Below the pieces are notes generated by a model that saw nothing but the letters and a program-made list of their open reading frames with translations, was not told the origin of the DNA and ran no database searches. A DNA stretch of 64,000 nt from an uncultured Acetatifactor sp. (lineage in GTDB: Bacteria > Bacillota > Clostridia > Lachnospirales > Lachnospiraceae): contig CANRIP010000007.1 of the NCBI GenBank assembly GCA_947630715.1, positions 1 to 64,000 of the forward strand, in the 5' to 3' direction. Position numbers and translations under genes: made by a program. This document shows, one piece after another, positions 1 through 7,134 of the stretch. The stretch's first letter is position 1; each line of letters starts with the position of its first letter.

Positions 1-237
1 GTTTGTCCTGCCAGTCTTACTTTCCTGGCATTACTGTTGTTCTTAGGTCGTTCTCTGAATTTCTTCTTCAGCTCCGCTTGCTCACTGCTCTTTGCCCGCG
101 GCGCTGTTTGGAATCTTCAGGGTTGCACTGCTGTTTATTTGTCAAGGTGCTGCCAGCCCGACGGCCGGTGATCCACGATCCAGGCGCTTGCGCCCGGCGG
201 GTTGTTCTGAGAGGTATCCGCAGGAATATCTCTCAAA
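1..237. other. Intergenic stretch, no gene recognised
   Basis: This is the left edge of the window, downstream of the tRNA-Ser pair in their direction of transcription. A 90-codon open frame crosses it on the plus strand, but it runs on into the tRNA gene and its product has no recognisable features. I see no RNA gene, terminator or repeat that I can support here. Confidence 0.5.
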
Positions 238-326
238 CGGAGAAGGAGGGATTTGAACCCTCGCGCCGCTATTAACGACCTGCACCCTTTCCAGGGGTGT
301 CCCTTCGACCACTTGGGTACTTCTCC
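238..326 (-). tRNA. tRNA-Ser (anticodon GGA)
   Basis: The minus strand folds into a class II tRNA of 89 nt. It has a 7-bp acceptor stem (GGAGAAG with CTTCTCC), discriminator G, and an anticodon stem CACCC/GGGTG enclosing the loop CTGGAAA, so the anticodon is GGA and reads UCC/UCU. A long variable arm, as expected for serine tRNA, precedes the T arm (GGTTCAAATCC). The 3' CCA is not encoded. It lies 64 bp downstream of a second tRNA-Ser and is probably cotranscribed with it. Confidence 0.96.
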
Positions 327-390
327 AAGTCAGTTGAATCCATGAACTGTCTGTGTTTTGTTTTCCTCGGGGCCTTTCACCTGCCCCCAG

Positions 391-476
391 CGGAGAGAGT
401 GGGATTCGAACCCACGCGCCCTTGCGGACAAACGGTTTTCAAGACCGCCTCGTTATGACCACTTCGATATCTCTCC
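391..476 (-). tRNA. tRNA-Ser (anticodon TGA)
   Basis: This is an 86-nt class II tRNA on the minus strand with acceptor stem GGAGAGA/TCTCTCC and discriminator G. The anticodon loop is CTTGAAA between GCGGT and ACCGT, so the anticodon is TGA (UCA family). The variable arm is long and the T loop is GGTTCGAATCC. CCA is not encoded. It is the promoter-proximal member of a tRNA-Ser pair. Confidence 0.96.
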
Positions 477-509
477 TGAAGTGTACCGCCGGATTTGACG
501 GCAAGAATT

Positions 510-538
510 ATTGTATCAAAAAGGGACGTCTCTGTCAA
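510..538 (-). promoter_or_regulatory. Sigma-A promoter of the tRNA-Ser pair
   Basis: On the minus strand a consensus -35 box TTGACA (533-538) is followed after 17 bp by the -10 box TACAAT (510-515). It points at the tRNA-Ser(TGA) gene, whose 5' end is 34 bp downstream. The near-consensus match is what is expected for a stable-RNA promoter. It also separates the tRNAs from ispD, which ends at 583. Confidence 0.85.
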
Positions 539-582
539 CAAAATTTTTTAGGAGTTTACGCCGTTATCTGCGCTGTTGTCTT

Positions 583-1380
583 TTAGGAATCTGCGCCGTT
601 ATGTTTAAGCGTTTCCGCCAGTATTTCCGCCCCCGGCACATGTTTCAAAAAGGCTTCCGCAACTTCCAGATCCTCCGGAGTCGTAATCTTCATATTTCGG
701 TAAGAACCCTCCACCAGTTTCACAGCCGTGTCCGTGTAGCGCTCCACCACGCCGGCATCATCGGTGACAGGAGTTTCCGAGCCGACGGCATACTGTTTCG
801 ACAAACGCCGGTACGCCTCTGTAATCAGGGTTCGCTCAAACACCTGAGGGGTCTGAATGATCCACACCTGATCCCTCTGGGGAGTGGAGGCGGCAAACCC
901 GTTGGCATCCGCCAGTTTCACCGTATCCTTGGAGGGCATGGCCGCCACGCAGGCATGGTAAGCCTTCACTCCCTCGTAAGTCCGGCGGAGAATTTCTTCC
1001 GTGAGAAAGGGTCTTGCGCTGTCATGTATGAACACATAACCTTCCTTCCGGCATTCCTCCCCGGCAGCCTGTTCCCGCTCCAAAAACGCCAGCGCGTTTG
1101 CCACGGACCAGCACCGCCTCGTTCCTCCGGCGATAATATGGCGGACTTTCGTAAACTGATAGGGTTCCACGATCTGACGCCGCGCAAATTCCCGGTCCGC
1201 TTCTCCCGTGACCAGAATGCAGTCGTCAATGACACGGCTCTCCTGTACCGCCTGAAGGGAATACCAGAGAATCGGTTTCCCGCCTAAGGACAAATACTGT
1301 TTTGCCACGCTGCTTTTCATCCTGCCGCCGCATCCTCCCGCCAGAATGACAGCGGTGCAGCGCTCCTTTTTCCCTTCCAT
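583..1380 (-). CDS. ispD: 2-C-methyl-D-erythritol 4-phosphate cytidylyltransferase
   Basis: IspD transfers CMP from CTP to methylerythritol phosphate in the non-mevalonate isoprenoid pathway, in the cytoplasm. The 265-residue product opens with the nucleotide-binding signature LAGGCGGRM (about residues 13-21) followed by KQYL, and carries the HDSARPF segment typical of the family, whose usual length is 225-240. The extra length is at the C-terminus. The start at 1380 is preceded by GGGGGAGG. It lies 75 bp downstream of tsaD and seems to be the last gene of the tsaE-tsaB operon. No other MEP-pathway genes are present in the window, and it is not fused to ispF. Confidence 0.93.
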   Translation of the reverse strand: MEGKKERCTAVILAGGCGGRMKSSVAKQYLSLGGKPILWYSLQAVQESRVIDDCILVTGEADREFARRQIVEPYQFTKVRHIIAGGTRRCWSVANALAFLEREQAAGEECRKEGYVFIHDSARPFLTEEILRRTYEGVKAYHACVAAMPSKDTVKLADANGFAASTPQRDQVWIIQTPQVFERTLITEAYRRLSKQYAVGSETPVTDDAGVVERYTDTAVKLVEGSYRNMKITTPEDLEVAEAFLKHVPGAEILAETLKHNGADS

Positions 1381-1455
1381 TTCCTTCCTCCCCCGGTTCC
1401 GGTTTCCACAGGCCGCCCACGTCCTTTTCGCCCTCCCCGGAATCAGGCTGCGCTC

Positions 1456-2490
1456 TCAGGAGAGCTGTAAACCCGGCGCCGCGTTCAGATCCAGGCCGTG
1501 GCGCACTCCCTTCTGATATTCATAATATGCGGCGGCTCCGATCATTGCCGCGTTGTCCGTACAGTAAACGGGAGACGGACAATAGAAAGCGATCCGGCGT
1601 TTTTCGCACTCTCCGGCAAAAGCCCGGCGCAGAGAGGAATTTGCCGCCACGCCGCCGGCGATGGCAAACCGATTCCATCCGCACTGTTCTACCGCGTGGA
1701 GGGAATGCTCCACCAGCACGTCGATCACGGCCTTTTGAAACGAGGCGGCCACGTCCGCCTGGGAGATTTCCTCCCCCTTCATCCGGCAGCCGTTCAGATA
1801 ATTCAGCACCGCCGACTTTAAACCGCTGAAACTGAAATCATATGCATTCTCCGCGATCTTGGCTCTGGGAAAGGGAATCGCGTCCGGATTACCCTCCCTG
1901 GACAGTTGATCGATCTTTGGCCCGCCCGGATAGCCGAGCCCGATGGCCCTGGCCACCTTGTCAAACGCCTCCCCGGCCGCATCGTCCCTGGTTCTGCCGA
2001 GGATTTCATATACGCCGTAGTCCTTCACCTTCACCAGATGGGAATGTCCCCCGGAAACCACCAGACAGATAAAGGGCGGCTGCAGATCCGGGTGTTCGAT
2101 ATAATTGGCGCTGATATGCCCGCTGATGTGATGTACGCCGATCAGCGGTTTCCCGGTGGCAAAGCTGATGGCCTTCGCCGCGGATACCCCCACAAGAAGG
2201 GGCCCCACCAGACCCGGCCCACAGGTGACGGCGATCGCCGTAAGATCCTCCAGCGCCGTCCCCGCCTGTGCAAGCGCTTCCTCGATCACCGGATTGATTT
2301 TCTCAATATGCTTTCTGGAAGCAATCTCGGGAACCACTCCGCCAAACCGTGTGTGCAGATCAATCTGTGAAAAAATAATATTGGACAGCGCCTCCCTGCC
2401 GTTTTTCACAACGGAGGCCGCCGTTTCGTCACAGGAACTTTCGATCGCAAGGATCAGAACGTCCCCGGTATTTTCCCGTTCCAAATCCAA
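1456..2490 (-). CDS. tsaD: tRNA N6-adenosine threonylcarbamoyltransferase TsaD
   Basis: TsaD transfers the threonylcarbamoyl group to A37 of ANN-decoding tRNAs, working with TsaB and TsaE, both encoded upstream. The 344-residue protein has the ASKHA-fold start IESSCDET (16-23), the metal-binding histidines in the HHISGH segment (about 120-125; many relatives have HxEGH), the VVSGGHSHL glycine loop and a late CTDNAAMIG motif with the metal-ligand aspartate. I read the start as TTG at 2490 behind GGCGGG; a second in-frame TTG two codons later is possible. It follows a small membrane protein by 15 bp. Confidence 0.95.
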   Translation of the reverse strand: MDLERENTGDVLILAIESSCDETAASVVKNGREALSNIIFSQIDLHTRFGGVVPEIASRKHIEKINPVIEEALAQAGTALEDLTAIAVTCGPGLVGPLLVGVSAAKAISFATGKPLIGVHHISGHISANYIEHPDLQPPFICLVVSGGHSHLVKVKDYGVYEILGRTRDDAAGEAFDKVARAIGLGYPGGPKIDQLSREGNPDAIPFPRAKIAENAYDFSFSGLKSAVLNYLNGCRMKGEEISQADVAASFQKAVIDVLVEHSLHAVEQCGWNRFAIAGGVAANSSLRRAFAGECEKRRIAFYCPSPVYCTDNAAMIGAAAYYEYQKGVRHGLDLNAAPGLQLS

Positions 2491-2505
2491 ATCCCGCCTT
2501 TACCC

Positions 2506-3087
2506 TTATTCTGATTCCACATGTACATTTTCCGCGTTGTCCCAGCCGTAAATTTTCCAGAGACGGTTTTCATCCTTGCGGAACAGGTAGACGATATCCG
2601 CCTGCAGATTCATCCCGTTTTCCAGATAATAATAGGTACAACTGAGCCGGGCAAAGGAGTAACCGTCTTCTTCAAAAAAGTCCGCATTGATGCTGCCCGC
2701 CACAGACACGCTGGTAATCGTCCGTTTCTGGCCCCGAAACCGCTCCACGTCCGCTTTTAAATTGATGAGGTAATCCTCCGTTTTGTTCTTCTCCAAAAGT
2801 TCCTCATCGTAAAGCTCTCTTGCCTTCATTCCCAGCTTTTCCAGTTCCTCGTCCGTTGTTTCCTCATCATAAAGGCATTCTTCCAGCTCCACATAATATT
2901 TCAGAACTTCCCGCACCGTTGGCGGGTACCGGGTGGACAGATCTCTGCTCAGCACCTTTTCCACCGGCGTCAGAGCGGCGGCGTCCTTGTCGTCCTTCGC
3001 CCTCCCGGTCAGGAACGCATAGACCCCTACCAGACCTGCGATTACCACCAAAATCACGGTTATTATGATCGTCGTAGACTTTTTCAT
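2506..3087 (-). CDS. Small membrane-anchored protein of unknown function
   Basis: The 193-residue product has a single N-terminal hydrophobic segment (about residues 5-27) after a short basic start. A mostly acidic, helical region follows (about 35-115) and then a C-terminal half with aromatic beta-type sequence. It looks like a signal anchor with an extracytoplasmic domain. It resembles the small anchored proteins filed under DUF6715 in Lachnospiraceae, but I could not verify that. It lies between RNase Z and tsaD in one operon. Function is unknown. Confidence 0.75.
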   Translation of the reverse strand: MKKSTTIIITVILVVIAGLVGVYAFLTGRAKDDKDAAALTPVEKVLSRDLSTRYPPTVREVLKYYVELEECLYDEETTDEELEKLGMKARELYDEELLEKNKTEDYLINLKADVERFRGQKRTITSVSVAGSINADFFEEDGYSFARLSCTYYYLENGMNLQADIVYLFRKDENRLWKIYGWDNAENVHVESE

Positions 3088-3133
3088 GCCCTCTCACCTC
3101 CAGCGCCGCCCTGCATCCGCCGCGTTTCTTCTC

Positions 3134-4045
3134 TCAGTCTTCCTCAAATTTCAGTTCCATCGTCCTGCCGTCCCTTGCCGCCACCGTCTCCGGGAAAATT
3201 TTCCGGACGCCGTCCAAAAAATCCTCCGGCCGGTTCATGGAGGGACTGTAATGTGTCAGCCACAGCTTAGGCACTCCGGCGGCTTTCGCGATCCCCGCCG
3301 CCTCATACATGGTCATATGCCGGTTTTCCCTGGCTTTCTCCAGCTTGTCGGCCTCGCCGTACATTCCCTCCAGAATCAAAAGATCCGCCCCCGCCGCATT
3401 GGAAACAATGCTGTCCGTGGGCCTTGTGTCCGTACAGTATGTGACCTTCAGGCCCTTTCTCGGCTCTCCCAGCACCATCCCGGGGGTAAACGTCCTGCCG
3501 TCCTGGCAGATCGTCTCTCCCTTCTGAAGCCTGTTCCACAGTTTCAGAGGGATCTGCTGTTCCACCGCCTTGTCCTTGTCAAATCGTCCCGCCCTGTCCA
3601 CCATCATGCTGTACCCATAGCATAGCACACTGTGGTTGACCTTAAAAGCCTTTAAGCGAAAACCGTCAAAGAAAAATTCCTTCTCCGGCTCCTCGATCTC
3701 CTGACAGCGGATTTCAAAAGGCAGCTCCGGCGCGATCACCCTAAGGGCGTTGACTGCCCTGGTCAGCCCTTTGGGGCCGATTAAGACAAGCGGCTCCGTC
3801 CTCTCCGCGTTCCCCATCGTCAACAGCATTCCCGGAAGGCCGCTGATATGATCCGCATGATAATGGGTAAAGCAAATGATGTCGATGGGTTTGGGACTCC
3901 ACCCTTTTTCCCTGAGCGCAATCTGAGTCCCCTCGCCGCAGTCGATTAAAATGCTTTTCCCCTGGTATCGTAACATCAGCGACGTGAGCCACCGATAAGG
4001 AAGCGGCATCATGCCGCCCGTTCCCAGCAAACAAACATCCAGCAT
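3134..4045 (-). CDS. rnz: Ribonuclease Z, metallo-beta-lactamase fold
   Basis: RNase Z cleaves the 3' trailer of tRNA precursors. That fits an organism whose tRNA-Ser genes, as seen at the left of this window, do not encode CCA. The 303-residue length is usual for the short form. The zinc motif HYHADH lies at about 61-66, and further metal ligands appear in YCTDTRPT and in the late LTHYSPSM histidine (about 263). The start at 4045 has GAGGTAGGG just upstream. It belongs to the same minus-strand run as the t6A genes. Confidence 0.93.
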   Translation of the reverse strand: MLDVCLLGTGGMMPLPYRWLTSLMLRYQGKSILIDCGEGTQIALREKGWSPKPIDIICFTHYHADHISGLPGMLLTMGNAERTEPLVLIGPKGLTRAVNALRVIAPELPFEIRCQEIEEPEKEFFFDGFRLKAFKVNHSVLCYGYSMMVDRAGRFDKDKAVEQQIPLKLWNRLQKGETICQDGRTFTPGMVLGEPRKGLKVTYCTDTRPTDSIVSNAAGADLLILEGMYGEADKLEKARENRHMTMYEAAGIAKAAGVPKLWLTHYSPSMNRPEDFLDGVRKIFPETVAARDGRTMELKFEED

Positions 4046-4088
4046 ATCCCTACCTCAGATCTTTTCCTGTACCTGAAAATTTTTTGCG

Positions 4089-4337
4089 TTACAAAAGTTC
4101 CGTAACCGTCTCCTCCTCCACAGGCACCGCAAACTGTGAAACAATACTGTCATAACAATCTTCGCAAAGATCAAAACGATGAACGGTTCCGTCCTTGCGG
4201 GTGAAGTAACCGAAGGCCGCCTCGGCGCTAAAGCATCCCTCCTTCAGACAGCCGTTCTCCAGCCGTAAACTTCTGCCGCACTTATTGCAGACAACCTGGA
4301 TCAGTTTCTTTTCCTCAGACTTATGGTATTTTCGCAA
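4089..4337 (-). CDS. Small zinc-ribbon-like protein, unknown function
   Basis: This is an 82-residue protein with two CxxC pairs (VVCNKCG near the start and LCEDCYD near the end) that could bind zinc like a treble-clef or rubredoxin-type knuckle. A further cysteine pair (GCLKEGC) lies between them. I prefer a TTG start at 4337, because GGGAGG lies 5 nt before it; an ATG at 4388 would add 17 residues but overlaps a likely promoter. It sits between tsaB-rimI and rnz. No function can be assigned. Confidence 0.7.
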   Translation of the reverse strand: MRKYHKSEEKKLIQVVCNKCGRSLRLENGCLKEGCFSAEAAFGYFTRKDGTVHRFDLCEDCYDSIVSQFAVPVEEETVTELL

Positions 4338-4392
4338 AATATCCTCCCATCCGCCGCTCAAGCGGCCGCAACCCACATTCTGCAGCAATGCC

Positions 4393-4401
4393 AGTATACC
4401 A
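4393..4401 (-). promoter_or_regulatory. Possible extended -10 promoter before the zinc-ribbon gene
   Basis: On the minus strand TATACT (4393-4398) is preceded by TGG, giving the extended -10 pattern TGnTATACT. No good -35 box is seen 17 bp upstream. It would drive the zinc-ribbon gene and downstream rnz independently of tsaE. The 205-bp gap between the zinc-ribbon gene and tsaB-rimI contains nothing else I recognise. Confidence 0.45.
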
Positions 4402-4542
4402 TAAGTGCAGGACTGTTTTGTGTGGTAATTGTTGCCGTCCGCATCCGCCGTTTTGGTTGTTTCGTATCTTCATGTTGCGCGCCGCGCTTTCATCCCGCTG
4501 GCGTTATGACTTTTTGCATGTTGCGTTTTCGCCCTTTTGGTT

Positions 4543-5694
4543 TTAACGTTTCCACATAATCATGGCATCCTCGACGGGTTTTTCATAAAATCCGGGCCGG
4601 ATCCCCTCCGAGCGGAAACCAAACTTTTCGTATATGTGAATCGCGGCCTGGTTGCTGACCCTGACCTCCAGGGTATATGCCGTGATTCCCGCTCCGTCCC
4701 CCGTCTCCATCAGCTTTTCCAGCATGGCCTGGGCGATCCCGCGGCCGCGGAATTCCTCCGCTACAACCACATTGTCGATATTGGCCTCCCGGCAGGACTC
4801 GGTGTAACCGCAGTTTCCCACAACCTGTCCCTCCCAAAGCGCCACCAGATAAACGCGGCCGGGCTTGTCCAGAAGATCCCGGAAAGCCTCCGCTGACCAG
4901 GGCATCCCGAAGGAGGCCGCCTCAATCCGGCTCACCTGCTCGATGTCCTCACTCCGCAGTTCCCTGATTTCGATTTTGCTGTCCCTTTTTGCTTTTTCCA
5001 GATCCATATCGGCCTGGCTCTTTCTAAAGTACCGGGGCGTGTGCTCCGCCGCCGTGACCGTTTTCCCCTGAGAGAAATAAACCTCTCCCAGCGCCGCGAT
5101 ACAGGCCGCCCTCTGCCTGTTGCAATGGGCGGGCGCAAGACGGTAAGGAACCTTCAGCGTTTTTTTCAAAATGTCCAGATACACGCTTACCCCGTCCCCC
5201 AGGAAGATCGTCTCCCGTCCAAACGCGTTGAGCCTTGCAGCCAATTCCTCCACGTTCATGGGCTGCCCGGGCACCAAGGTTTGAAAACCGAAACCCTCCC
5301 CCTGGGGCACAAACTCGCAGACCATCGTATAAACCTGGTTCCGCCTGGCATCCATCATGGGACACACCAGCCGGGACGATCCCCACAGGTTCCACGCAAG
5401 CCCCTCCAGCGTGGGAACCTCCACCAAAGGTTTCTTCAGCGCAAGCCCCAGTCCCTTTGCGGTGGCGGAGCCGATGCGCAGTCCCGTAAAAGAGCCGGGG
5501 CCGGAGGCTACCGCAATGGCGTCCAGCGTATCCGGATCCAGCTCCAGCATTTTCTTTAATTCTTCCAGCATGGGGAGAAGCGTCTGCGAATGGGTTTTTT
5601 TATAATCCACAGTGTACTCCCCCAGCAGCACCTGATCCTCCACCACTGCCACTCCCGCCACCAGGCCGGAGGTATCCAACCCCAGTATCTTCAT
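4543..5694 (-). CDS. tsaB-rimI: TsaB-RimI fusion protein
   Basis: The 383-residue protein joins two enzymes that are usually separate. Residues 1 to about 230 are TsaB, the non-catalytic ASKHA partner that scaffolds TsaD in t6A synthesis (start MKILGLDTSG, ASGPGSFTGLRIG motif). Residues about 238-383 are a GNAT acetyltransferase like RimI, which acetylates the N-terminus of ribosomal protein S18: the acetyl-CoA loop is EEFRGRGIAQAML and the end is GFRSEGIRPGFYEKP. The frame is unbroken across the joint. The gene overlaps tsaE by 4 bp, so the two are probably translationally coupled. Confidence 0.94.
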   Translation of the reverse strand: MKILGLDTSGLVAGVAVVEDQVLLGEYTVDYKKTHSQTLLPMLEELKKMLELDPDTLDAIAVASGPGSFTGLRIGSATAKGLGLALKKPLVEVPTLEGLAWNLWGSSRLVCPMMDARRNQVYTMVCEFVPQGEGFGFQTLVPGQPMNVEELAARLNAFGRETIFLGDGVSVYLDILKKTLKVPYRLAPAHCNRQRAACIAALGEVYFSQGKTVTAAEHTPRYFRKSQADMDLEKAKRDSKIEIRELRSEDIEQVSRIEAASFGMPWSAEAFRDLLDKPGRVYLVALWEGQVVGNCGYTESCREANIDNVVVAEEFRGRGIAQAMLEKLMETGDGAGITAYTLEVRVSNQAAIHIYEKFGFRSEGIRPGFYEKPVEDAMIMWKR

Positions 5695-6242
5695 ATTCCG
5701 TCCATCTGCTCCTTTTCGTTTCCTTTCCCGAAACGTTCCGCCGCAGACCCTTTTTGCAAAGTGATGCGCCGATAGTCAAACCCCTGCTCCGGATCCCTGT
5801 CCATCCGCACACAGATCCTCTCCTGGGGCAGAATCTCCCGGATCAGCTCCGCCCATTCCACAATACAGACGCCCCCGCCGTAGATACAGTCCTCCCAGCC
5901 GATTTCGTCCATTTCCTCCGCGTCAGCAATGCGGTACGCGTCAAAATGAAACAGGGGAAGACGTCCCGTTTCATAGACCTGGAGAATCGTGAAGGTGGGG
6001 CTGCTCACCGGCTCCGTTATGCCAAGTCCCGCCGCAAACCCCTGGGTAAACAGAGTTTTCCCCGCTCCCAGATCCCCGGACAGCGTATACACCTGGCCGC
6101 CGCAGCTTTCCTCTCCCAGCCGTTTTCCCAAGGCAAACGTCTCCTCCGCGTTCCTGCTGTGAAAAACCATTCCCTGTGGGATTTCTGCCAGCCTGCTGCA
6201 AATGGCATCCGACTCTTTCATCTCTCTGATTTCTATTTCCAT
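5691..6242 (-). CDS. tsaE: tRNA threonylcarbamoyladenosine ATPase subunit TsaE
   Basis: TsaE is the P-loop ATPase that cycles the TsaB-TsaD complex. The 183-residue product has the Walker A motif SGDLGAGKT, the SSPTF segment and the FHFDAYR motif of the family. About 25 N-terminal residues precede the usual family start, which makes it somewhat longer than typical (150-160). The ATG at 6242 follows AGGAGG by 6 nt. It is the first gene of the t6A run, with a 15-bp tandem-repeat array just upstream. Confidence 0.94.
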   Translation of the reverse strand: MEIEIREMKESDAICSRLAEIPQGMVFHSRNAEETFALGKRLGEESCGGQVYTLSGDLGAGKTLFTQGFAAGLGITEPVSSPTFTILQVYETGRLPLFHFDAYRIADAEEMDEIGWEDCIYGGGVCIVEWAELIREILPQERICVRMDRDPEQGFDYRRITLQKGSAAERFGKGNEKEQMDGI

Positions 6243-6280
6243 GAAGGCCTCCTATGCCCCGCCGTCTCCCAGCCAGTCCT

Positions 6281-6460
6281 GCCAAATCACGCCCCGCCGG
6301 AAAGCGCTCTGCCGGAAAGCACTTTGCCAAAAAGCACCCTGCCGTATAACATCCCGCCGGAAAGCGCTCTGCCAAAAAGCTCCCTGCCGTATAACATCCC
6401 GCCGGAAAGCTCCCTGCCGGAAAGCTCCCTGCCCCATAACATCCCGCCGGAAAGCGCTCT
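6281..6460. repeat. 15-bp tandem repeat array upstream of tsaE
   Basis: Eleven contiguous 15-bp units fill 6296-6460, with a twelfth degenerate unit at 6281-6295. The commonest unit on the plus strand is GCCGGAAAGCGCTCT. A diverged unit type, GCCGTATAACATCCC (or a close variant), recurs as units 4, 7 and 10, so part of the array has a higher-order 45-bp period. All units are exactly 15 bp, so every frame stays open and would encode pentapeptides. There is no good ribosome binding site for such a product. It fills the gap between the ycxB-like stop (6467) and tsaE. Confidence 0.9.
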
Positions 6461-6466
6461 GCCGTC

Positions 6467-6943
6467 TCAGCCCTTAATCTTTACCTTCTCCGGGGGCATA
6501 TGGGTGGAGATCATCCGGATCACCTCTGTCTTCTTGTCTTCCATCTGCCTTTTGGGAAAGATGGTGGCGTTGATCCTGGAGGTGTAAACGATAATGCTTC
6601 TCCCGGTGGAAACCGCCCGATACATCTCCGCCCAGGGAAACAGAACGCTTTCCTCCCCCTGAGAAATCGTTATGCCCTGATCATCCAGCGCGTAATGCAG
6701 GGGTTTCTGGAAACCCGGATTGGAGAGCACCTGCTTTTTGCTTCTCAAAAACAGGCTCCAGGGCAGATACAGCAGTATGACCACTCCCAGGATGAGAAGG
6801 GCGATCCGGCCGGTTCCCAGCCCGAACAGGATCATCATGGCTCCGCAGGCGCTGCCGATCACGCCCGCCGCGCTGTTATAGGTATGACGCAGCATATAGT
6901 CATACAAATCCTTTGACTCGATCTTCACGTCCAGCTCTACCAT
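6467..6943 (-). CDS. YcxB-like membrane protein
   Basis: The 158-residue protein has two closely spaced hydrophobic segments (about residues 20-60) followed by a soluble domain with the FPWAEMYRAVSTGRSIIVY pattern seen in YcxB-type proteins, whose role is unknown. I start at 6943, where AGGAGG precedes the ATG by 9 nt; the longer open frame upstream (to 7045) covers the leader. It is transcribed after the P-type ATPase, with its own likely promoter between them. Confidence 0.78.
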   Translation of the reverse strand: MVELDVKIESKDLYDYMLRHTYNSAAGVIGSACGAMMILFGLGTGRIALLILGVVILLYLPWSLFLRSKKQVLSNPGFQKPLHYALDDQGITISQGEESVLFPWAEMYRAVSTGRSIIVYTSRINATIFPKRQMEDKKTEVIRMISTHMPPEKVKIKG

Positions 6944-7019
6944 ATTACCTTCCTCCTGCTGTTCCCCTTCCGGAATGCGGCGGGCCAGACGTGCCCCCGC
7001 CCCCGCTGTGAAAAACACA

Positions 7020-7067
7020 TTAGTGCGCCGCCCCGTTGCAACCAAATTCCGCGAGGCAGCACACTAA
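7020..7067 (-). promoter_or_regulatory. Stem-loop in the ycxB-like leader
   Basis: Two arms, 7020-7033 and 7055-7067, form a 13-bp stem in the minus-strand transcript (TTAGTGTGCTGCC against GGCGGCGCACTAA, with G-U pairs). It lies between a likely promoter and the start codon, about 75 nt from the ATG. There is no following U-tract, so it does not look like a terminator. Its role is unknown. Confidence 0.55.
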
Positions 7068-7102
7068 ACATCAAACGCCGTCAGTTGTTCTGTTCTGAGT
7101 GA

Positions 7103-7131
7103 ATTTTACTCTAAACAGCCCAAAAAAGCAA
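7103..7131 (-). promoter_or_regulatory. Likely promoter of the ycxB-like gene
   Basis: TTGCTT (7126-7131) and TAAAAT (7103-7108) are separated by 17 bp on the minus strand. The -35 box overlaps the region just after the ATPase stop codon (7135). The -35 is a weak match and the -10 is good. Confidence 0.55.
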
Positions 7132-7134
7132 GTC

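Noticed and set aside
3-275. 90-residue plus-strand frame at the left edge
   Set aside because: It reads into the tRNA-Ser gene and has no coding features.
6252-6437. 61-residue pentapeptide-repeat protein on the minus strand
   Set aside because: It is produced by the 15-bp array, lacks a proper ribosome binding site, and other frames of the array look equally open.
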